Source: Acidimicrobiia bacterium (GTDB lineage Bacteria; Actinomycetota; Acidimicrobiia; IMCC26256; BP-133). Taken from it: a stretch of 10,543 nt of DNA. Below are positions 6,401 through 10,543 of the stretch, in pieces (position 1 is the first letter of the stretch; each line of letters starts with the position of its first letter). The notes beneath the pieces are model-generated. The model was not told where the DNA came from and did no database searches. It saw nothing but the letters and a program-made list of their open reading frames with translations. The position numbers and the translations under genes are program-made. The stretch covers positions 1 through 10,543 of the forward strand of contig JAICYE010000043.1 of assembly GCA_025934385.1 (NCBI GenBank), in the 5' to 3' direction.

Positions 6401-6835
6401 TCAGCCGGTGACGTCCACCGAACCGGTCATGTAGTTGTGAATGCCGCAGATGTAGCTGTAGGAACCCGGCTGGCCGTAGGTGATCGAGAAGGTGTCGCCC
6501 TGGGCCAGGTCCTGGCTCACCGGCGTCGCCAGCGGGCTCGTGTCCTTGATGCTGTGGATGGCCGAGTCGTGGTTGGTCCAGGTGACCCTGGTGCCGGCCC
6601 TGACGGTGAGCTTCGGTGGCGTGAACTCGAAGTTCACGATCTGGACCGTCTCACCGCCCGACGCCGGGGCGGCGCTGGCGCCGGCCTGGGTGGCCGACCG
6701 TTTCGCCGCGGCATCCGCGTTGCCGCCGCCGCCACAGGCGCCGAGCGCCAGGACGGCGAGGACGACGGAGGCGACGGACGCCACCGCGAACTTCCGGCTG
6801 CGGTGGGAAGGGGGGGAACCAGCGTGCTCGGTCAT
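6401..6835 (-). CDS. Cupredoxin (plastocyanin-like) lipoprotein
   Basis: This is a 144-residue type 1 copper protein anchored outside the membrane. Residues 1-33 are a signal peptide (SRKF, then VASVASVVLAVLA) ending in lipobox LGAC with Cys34. A Gly/Ala/Ser linker runs to about residue 62. The copper domain follows: VQIVNFEFTPPKLTVRAGT, then WTNHDSAIHSI with His94, then the C-terminal ligand loop YICGIHNYMTG giving Cys130, His133 and Met136. All four blue-copper ligands are present, so electron transfer or copper binding is expected. It heads the operon with the two ferritin-like genes, for which it could be an electron partner (inference). The ATG at 6835 has no Shine-Dalgarno; a run of seven C precedes it. 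A downstream GTG (codon 18) would lose the basic signal-peptide region, so I keep the ATG. Confidence 0.92.
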   Translation of the reverse strand: MTEHAGSPPSHRSRKFAVASVASVVLAVLALGACGGGGNADAAAKRSATQAGASAAPASGGETVQIVNFEFTPPKLTVRAGTRVTWTNHDSAIHSIKDTSPLATPVSQDLAQGDTFSITYGQPGSYSYICGIHNYMTGSVDVTG

Positions 6836-6861
6836 CGGGGGGGAGTTCGGCGCCGATGACC

Positions 6862-6886
6862 CGGGCGGATGACGGCAATCCGCCCG
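6862..6886 (-). terminator. 9-bp hairpin between response regulator and cupredoxin operon
   Basis: The arms CGGGCGGAT (6862-6870) and ATCCGCCCG (6878-6886) pair perfectly around a 7-base loop. The stem begins 9 bases after the response-regulator stop and ends 26 bases before the cupredoxin start. It is probably a terminator or attenuator limiting read-through from the regulator gene into the metal/redox operon. No T-run follows. Confidence 0.6.
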
Positions 6887-6895
6887 CCAGGGACG

Positions 6896-7579
6896 TCAGC
6901 CCACGACCTTGTACCCCAGCCCCCGGACCGTCAGCAGGTGGCGGGGGTTGCCGGGGTCGTCCTCGATCTTGGCCCGGAGCCGGTAGATGTGGACGTCGAC
7001 GAGCTTCCCGTCCCCGAAGTAGCCGTAGCCCCAGACCCGCTCCAGCAGCAGCTCGCGGGTGAACATCCGCCCGGGGCTGCCGGCCATCTCGCACAGCAGC
7101 CGGAACTCCGTCCGGGTGAGGTGGACCTCCTCGCCGTGGCGGCGCACGACGCCCTCGTCGGGAAGGATCAGGAGGTCATCCCCCAGCCGGATGCCCGCGG
7201 CCGGTGACCCCATCCCCCGGGCCCGGCGCAGCAGCGCCCGGATCCGGGCGGCGAGCTCCCTGGGCTGGAAGGGTTTGGTGACGTAGTCGTCGGCGCCGGC
7301 CTCGAGCCCGGCCACCACGTCGAACGTGTCGGACCGGGCCGTGACCATGATGATCGGAACGGTGCTGCGCTGGCGGAGCGAACGGCACACGTCGAAGCCG
7401 CTCCGGTCGGGCAGCATCAGGTCGAGCAGCACGCAGTCGACCGGGCGCCGGTCGAAGGCCCGCAACGCCTCCTCGCCCGTGGTGGCCTCGTCGACGACGT
7501 AGTCGTCGTCCTCGAGGGCGACGCGGGTCGTCTCCCGGATCGCGTCGTCGTCCTCGACGAACAGGATTCTCGTCGCCAC
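6896..7579 (-). CDS. OmpR-family two-component response regulator
   Basis: This 227-residue DNA-binding regulator has a receiver domain (residues 3-118) with the acidic pocket Glu9-Asp10-Asp11, phosphoacceptor Asp53 in LLDLMLPD, Thr80 and Lys102 in TKPF. A winged-helix domain (about 128-226) carries LTRTEFRLL, RVWGYGYFGD, VDVHIYRLRAKIE and the C-terminal TVRGLGYKV. By eye it resembles MtrA and CseB of actinobacteria. The probable partner is the kinase at 9005-10399, but the two are separated by a plus-strand gene pair. I chose the GTG at 7579 because it gives the usual family length and N-terminus (MATRILFVEDD). GGAGG lies only 3 bases before it, which is short. An ATG at 7660 would add 27 residues unlike a receiver domain. 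It is divergent from 7714 and may share its control region. Confidence 0.95.
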   Translation of the reverse strand: MATRILFVEDDDAIRETTRVALEDDDYVVDEATTGEEALRAFDRRPVDCVLLDLMLPDRSGFDVCRSLRQRSTVPIIMVTARSDTFDVVAGLEAGADDYVTKPFQPRELAARIRALLRRARGMGSPAAGIRLGDDLLILPDEGVVRRHGEEVHLTRTEFRLLCEMAGSPGRMFTRELLLERVWGYGYFGDGKLVDVHIYRLRAKIEDDPGNPRHLLTVRGLGYKVVG

Positions 7580-7661
7580 GACCCTCCATGCTGGCGCGCC
7601 GCCGCGATCGTTATCGAACCGCAACACAATGGAGTCCTGTTCGCGGGGCGGCGAGCGCATG

Positions 7662-7704
7662 CTCGACCGGAGGGGCCGCCTCCACGACAGCGACCCCGGT
7701 CGAG
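7662..7704 (+). repeat. Inverted repeat in the leader of the CxxC/STAS gene pair
   Basis: CTCGACCGG (7662-7670) and CCGGTCGAG (7696-7704) are perfect 9-base inverted arms. Between them lies a smaller stem, GGAGG/CCTCC (7669-7673 with 7679-7683), which competes for two bases with the left arm. The right arm touches the ribosome binding site (AGAGGAG, 7703-7709) of the gene starting at 7714. It could be an mRNA structure that masks the ribosome site or an operator in the divergent promoter region. Neither is shown. Confidence 0.4.
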
Positions 7705-7713
7705 AGGAGCGAC

Positions 7714-8073
7714 ATGGGGCACTCGTCCGTGGGCGGTCCCGGGCGGGCCGAGGTCCAGGCGCTGCGGATCCTGGAGTCCTGCTCGTTCACCTGGATCTTC
7801 GACGGGGCGACGCACCGTTTCCGGCGCGTCCCCCGCGACGCCACGGTGAGCCTGGAACTCCCGGGGCCGTGGGCCCGATATCGCCGGCTCGACATCGACG
7901 ACGACCGATCCTGCTTCACCCTCGAGCTCGAGGACGGCATCCGGATCCGGGCCTGGCTCCACACCGAGCCCTGCCCCCGCTGCGGCCGGAATGGCGTCCC
8001 GGCCGGCAGCGAGCCGTGGCACGGCCCCTGGTGGCGGGAGCCGGCGGCGGCCGCCGGAGCGGGCGATGGGTAG
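7714..8073 (+). CDS. Small hypothetical protein with C-terminal CxxC pair
   Basis: This 119-residue protein is unrecognised by name. After a short Gly-rich start it has a predicted beta-rich core (CSFTWIFDGATHRFRRVP, VSLELPGPWARYRRLDID, FTLELEDGIRIRAWLHTEP) and then CPRCG at 87-91, which could be half of a metal site or a redox pair. The tail is Trp-rich (EPWHGPWWREP) and ends in an Ala/Gly stretch. No signal peptide or membrane helix is visible, so it is probably cytoplasmic. The ATG at 7714 is preceded by AGAGGAG at a 4-base spacing. Its stop overlaps the STAS gene start by 8 bases, so the two are translationally coupled and likely functionally linked. Hydrophobic/charged periodicity is ordinary for a real protein, unlike the Arg/Ala-rich frames on the other strand. 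Confidence 0.75.
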   Translation: MGHSSVGGPGRAEVQALRILESCSFTWIFDGATHRFRRVPRDATVSLELPGPWARYRRLDIDDDRSCFTLELEDGIRIRAWLHTEPCPRCGRNGVPAGSEPWHGPWWREPAAAAGAGDG

Positions 8074-8371
8074 GAGCGAGTTCCGGGTCCGGATGGACGG
8101 GGCCGTGTCGGTCGTCGAGGTGCGCGGCCCGGTCGACGAATCGGTCGCCGCCAGCCTGCTGGAGTTCATCGCCGTCGCGGCCACGGCCAGCCGGGCCGTC
8201 CAGGTCAACCTGGACGGCATCGACTCCATGACCCCCGACGCGGCGGCGATGCTCCTGTTCCGTGACGGCCACCGGCGGACGGCGGACGAGAAGATCACGC
8301 TGCGGACCAACGGGCGCCCGGGGCGCGACGCCGTCCTCCACGCCTACGCCCGGCGGCGGGCCGGGCCGTAG
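8066..8371 (+). CDS. STAS-domain protein, anti-sigma-factor-antagonist-like
   Basis: This 101-residue protein is essentially one STAS domain: strand and helix AVSVVEVRGPVDESVAASLL (13-32), then AVQVNLDGIDSMTPDAAAMLLF (44-65), then a C-terminal ITLRTNGRPGRDAVLHAY. STAS antagonists normally have a DSxG motif whose serine is phosphorylated by an anti-sigma kinase; here the aligned place reads TPDA (56-59), so that switch seems lost. It could be a phosphorylation-independent antagonist or a structural STAS module. The ATG lies inside the end of the preceding gene (8-base overlap) with GGAG 6 bases before it. It converges on the GerMN gene with only 13 bases between the stops, where a weak AGCGG/CCGCT stem (8370-8385) is all that could terminate transcription. 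Confidence 0.8.
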   Translation: MGRSEFRVRMDGAVSVVEVRGPVDESVAASLLEFIAVAATASRAVQVNLDGIDSMTPDAAAMLLFRDGHRRTADEKITLRTNGRPGRDAVLHAYARRRAGP

Positions 8372-8384
8372 CGGGCTCTTCCGC

Positions 8385-9008
8385 TCAGCCGGGCGGGGCG
8401 GGCGGAGCCGGCGGGGCGGGCGGTTCGCGCAGGGCGGCGTAGTCCGCCGCGGTCATCGGGCCGGCGGACAGCGTGCCGTCCGCCCGGGGCACCTCCACCG
8501 GTTGGCCCTCCAGCGAGAAGCGGACGCTGGTGATGCCCGGCAGCGCCGCGGCGGTGAGGACGACCTGGGCCAGCGCCAGGATCTGCTCCTGGCCCCCGAC
8601 CTCGACGAAGGCCTTGGACAGGTCGATGACGGCGCTGGAGCCGTCGGGGCGGATCCCGGGCAGGCCGGTCTGGCCGCTGATGGCCGTGCGGAGGCCGCCG
8701 GCCACTTCGCTCTCGCTCGGACCGGCCAGCAGCAGGTGGAGCACCCCGGCGATGTCGGGTTGGGTCGTCGTCCGCACGACCGGGACGACGTGCTCGGCCC
8801 GGACGAAGAACACCGTCACCGGCACGGCCGGCGTCGGGGCGGGCGCCGTCGTCGTCGTGGTCGTGCCGAGGCCGCCGTTCACGACACCACCGGGGAGGAC
8901 GGTCGGATGGCGGTCCTGGGGGATCCCGCAGGCTGCGGCGGCCAGCGCGGCCGCAGCCGCTATGGCCAGGGTCGTCAGGAGCCGGTGGGGCCGCCGGACC
9001 GCGGTCAC
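8385..9008 (-). CDS. GerMN-domain lipoprotein (LpqB-like, short form)
   Basis: This 207-residue protein has a lipoprotein signal peptide (VRRPHRLLTTLAIAAAAALA) with lipobox Cys27, so it should be anchored on the outer face of the membrane. A Thr/Pro linker with seven consecutive Thr (49-55 region) follows. A GerMN domain spans about 62-172: VPVTVFFVRAEHVVPVVR, IAGVLHLLLAGPSE, an SAVIDLSKAF strand-turn and ILALAQVVLTAAALPGITSVRF. A Pro-rich tail (PPAPPAPPAPPG) ends it. GerMN lipoproteins such as LpqB sit beside the MtrAB system and are thought to modulate its kinase. LpqB itself has an additional long C-terminal domain that is missing here. The GTG at 9008 overlaps the kinase stop (GTGA), so kinase and lipoprotein are coupled. 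Confidence 0.92.
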   Translation of the reverse strand: MTAVRRPHRLLTTLAIAAAAALAAAACGIPQDRHPTVLPGGVVNGGLGTTTTTTAPAPTPAVPVTVFFVRAEHVVPVVRTTTQPDIAGVLHLLLAGPSESEVAGGLRTAISGQTGLPGIRPDGSSAVIDLSKAFVEVGGQEQILALAQVVLTAAALPGITSVRFSLEGQPVEVPRADGTLSAGPMTAADYAALREPPAPPAPPAPPG

Positions 9009-10399
9009 GCCCGCACCGCCGGGAACTCCACCACGAAGCGGGCCCCTCCGCCCTGGCGGTCCTCGACCCACGCCCGTCCGCCGTGGAGCCGGGCGTGCTC
9101 GGCCACCAGCGCCAGCCCGAGGCCGACGCCGCCGCCGTCACCGGAGCGGCCGGTTCCCGGGGTGCGGAAGAACCGTTCGAAGACGCGCTCCCGGTCCTCG
9201 ACCGGCACTCCGGGGCCGCGGTCCTCGACGGCGATCCGGGCCCGGCCGTCGCACTCCTCGACGCGGATGCGCTCGACCCCGCCGCCGTGGATGCAGGCGT
9301 TGGACACCAGATTGGCGATCACCTGCTCGAGGCGGCGCTTGTCGGCCTGGATCACCGTGGTGGCGGCGGAGGCGTCGACCTCCACCGGCGTGTCGCCGTC
9401 GCCGATGCTCTCCAGCGCCCGGAGGACCAGCTCGCCGACGTAGACCTCCTCCAGCGAGGCGTGCACGCTGCCGGCATCGAAGCGGGAGATCTCCAGCAGG
9501 TCCTCGACCAGCCGCTCGAACCGGTCGACGGCCCGGCTCAGCAGGTCGAGGCTGCGGGCGGCCCGTTCGTCCATCCCGGCCCGCCTCGTCTGCATGTTCT
9601 CCACCGCCGAGCGCAGCGTGGTCAGCGGCGAGCGCAGTTCGTGGGTGACGTTGGAGGCGAAGCGGGCGTCGCGCTCGATCCGCTGCTGCAGGCCGGCCAC
9701 CATGCGGTTGAAGCTCGAGGCCAGGGCGGCCAGCTCCCGGTCGTCGCCGACGTCGAGCCGGAGGTCGAGCTGGCCGTCGGCGATCGACGCCGCCGTGGCG
9801 CCGACTTCGGCCAGTGGATCGAGCAGGCGCCGGCTGACCCAGACGCCCAGACCGGCGGCGATGAGCATCGACACCGCCGCCGCCGTGGCCAGTGAGAACC
9901 GCAGTGTGCGCAGCGTGCGGTCGAGTTCGCTGTTGAGGAAGACCTCGAAATAGGCGTCGTTGGCGCCGACCGGGATGCCGACGGCCATCCGGGGGACGTG
10001 GTCCCACACGTAGCGCTGCCGGGCCCGCCTGCGCTGGTCGACGACGACGCGGCGGAGCTCGGGCGGCAGGGCGTCGCGGCCGAGGTCGAGCGAGGCGGCG
10101 AACCAGCGGCCGTCGTGGAGGACGACGGAGCTCGATCCGGACGGGTTCTGCAGCGATCCCAGCAGCTGCGGGACGTCGGGGGCGGCGCGCAGCGCGGCGG
10201 CCACCAGCCGGGCGTTGACCTGGGCCTGGCGGACGGTGGAGGTGGCCCGCTGGCGGAGGAGGTACGTGCGGGTGAGGCCGTAGGCCGAGAAGGCGACGGC
10301 CAGCGCCAGCAGCAGGGCCCCGCCGGCGAAGGCCACCATCAGCCGGAGGCGGAGCCGCATGACCCGGAACCGCAGCCGCGGCCGGCGACGCGTCGTCAC
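9005..10399 (-). CDS. Membrane sensor histidine kinase (MtrB-like)
   Basis: This is a 464-residue two-component sensor. A basic N-terminus precedes helix 1 (about 20-41), an extracytoplasmic sensor domain of about 125 residues (42-166), helix 2 (168-188) and a HAMP linker (189-241). The HisKA motif FASNVTHELRSPLTT holds His253, followed by VEDLLEISRFDAG typical of MtrB-type kinases. The ATPase domain has the N box NLVSNA (363-368), G1 DRGPG (393-397), F box FERFF and G2 GVGLGLA. All residues for autophosphorylation are present. The likely target is the response regulator at 6896-7579. I chose GTG at 10399, 40 bases after the preceding stop. An ATG at 10360 would also keep helix 1. The GerMN lipoprotein overlaps its stop and probably reports envelope state to the sensor domain. 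Confidence 0.96.
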   Translation of the reverse strand: MTTRRRPRLRFRVMRLRLRLMVAFAGGALLLALAVAFSAYGLTRTYLLRQRATSTVRQAQVNARLVAAALRAAPDVPQLLGSLQNPSGSSSVVLHDGRWFAASLDLGRDALPPELRRVVVDQRRRARQRYVWDHVPRMAVGIPVGANDAYFEVFLNSELDRTLRTLRFSLATAAAVSMLIAAGLGVWVSRRLLDPLAEVGATAASIADGQLDLRLDVGDDRELAALASSFNRMVAGLQQRIERDARFASNVTHELRSPLTTLRSAVENMQTRRAGMDERAARSLDLLSRAVDRFERLVEDLLEISRFDAGSVHASLEEVYVGELVLRALESIGDGDTPVEVDASAATTVIQADKRRLEQVIANLVSNACIHGGGVERIRVEECDGRARIAVEDRGPGVPVEDRERVFERFFRTPGTGRSGDGGGVGLGLALVAEHARLHGGRAWVEDRQGGGARFVVEFPAVRA

Positions 10400-10417
10400 C
10401 CCGCCATTGTGGCGCCG

Positions 10418-10434
10418 GCCGGCCGAGGGCCGGC
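10418..10434 (-). terminator. Short GC hairpin after the partial right-edge gene
   Basis: GCCGGCC (10418-10424) and GGCCGGC (10428-10434) pair perfectly around a 3-base loop, starting 5 bases after the stop of the gene entering from the right and ending 18 bases before the kinase start. It may terminate that gene, or be a chance GC palindrome. Confidence 0.4.
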
Positions 10435-10439
10435 ACCGG

Positions 10440-10543
10440 TCAGGGAGCAGAGGCGATGAACCGGAAGCGCGACCGGGCCCAGCCCAGGCGGGCGTCGGAC
10501 AGATCGGCCCGGTCGACGTGGATGTCATCGAACCCCGCCGCCC
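10440..10543 (-). CDS. C-terminal fragment of an unidentified protein (5' end outside window)
   Basis: One minus-strand frame is open from the right edge to a TGA at 10440-10442 and gives 33 whole residues, including GFDDIHVDRADLSDARLGWA and ending RFRFIASAP. Its balanced composition and alternating polar/hydrophobic pattern look like a beta-rich C-terminus. Its stop, the hairpin after it and the 40-base gap to the kinase form a normal gene junction. It is too short to assign a function. A different start-containing frame across the same bases is less protein-like. Confidence 0.5.
   Translation of the reverse strand, partial: AAGFDDIHVDRADLSDARLGWARSRFRFIASAP

Noticed and set aside
7615..7643. 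CGAAC, 19 bases, GTTCG as a divergent ECF-type promoter or operator
   Set aside because: The spacing is too long for the usual ECF promoter, and a 5-base inverted pair is expected by chance in this composition.
7580..7660. Longer response regulator starting at the ATG at 7660
   Set aside because: The extra 27 residues do not look like a receiver domain and occupy the divergent control region; family length favours 7579.
8370..8385. AGCGG/CCGCT stem as a bidirectional terminator between STAS and GerMN genes
   Set aside because: Five pairs with no T-run. Mentioned under the STAS gene but not strong enough for its own entry.
8262..9443. A 393-codon plus-strand frame across the GerMN and kinase genes
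   Set aside because: It is Gly/Arg-rich with no recognisable motif. It overlaps three real genes with strong domain evidence.

Overview
The window is very GC-rich double-stranded bacterial DNA. Third codon positions are strongly G/C-biased and many starts are GTG (one is TTG). The MtrB-like sensor kinase next to a GerMN lipoprotein and the lipoproteins with Thr/Ala-rich linkers point to a high-GC actinobacterium (Actinomycetota). A lineage such as Acidimicrobiia is a guess; nothing here fixes the genus. I see no rRNA, tRNA, CRISPR array, insertion sequence or phage gene. Coding density is about 93 percent, and no gene-free stretch exceeds 140 bases.

Layout, left to right. Almost everything is on the minus strand, so transcription runs right to left. 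Positions 1-728 hold an uncharacterised LWPEHFD-motif protein that runs off the left edge. Positions 776-1777 hold an exported subtilisin-family protease with a TTG start. Positions 1906-4678 are a tight three-gene operon: a four-helix membrane protein, a gluconate-2-dehydrogenase-subunit-3-like protein and a GMC flavoprotein oxidoreductase. A 14-bp perfect hairpin at 4745-4784 separates it from a second operon (4816-6835): a cupredoxin lipoprotein followed by two Tat-exported ferritin-like proteins. Next, after another hairpin, comes an OmpR-family response regulator (6896-7579).

The only plus-strand genes are a small CxxC protein and an overlapping STAS-domain protein (7714-8371). They are divergent from the response regulator. 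They converge on a GerMN lipoprotein gene (8385-9008), which overlaps the end of an MtrB-like histidine kinase gene (9005-10399). The last about 100 bases hold the C-terminus of another minus-strand gene.

How the genes may work together (inference). The kinase, GerMN lipoprotein and response regulator look like an envelope-sensing system of the MtrAB-LpqB or Cse kind, but a two-gene plus-strand unit splits the regulator from the kinase. Directly downstream of the regulator is an extracytoplasmic metal/redox operon (cupredoxin plus two ferritin-like proteins), then a flavoprotein dehydrogenase operon and a secreted protease. The most unusual feature is that both ferritin-like proteins carry a long, mutually similar charged segment in front of the twin-arginine motif.
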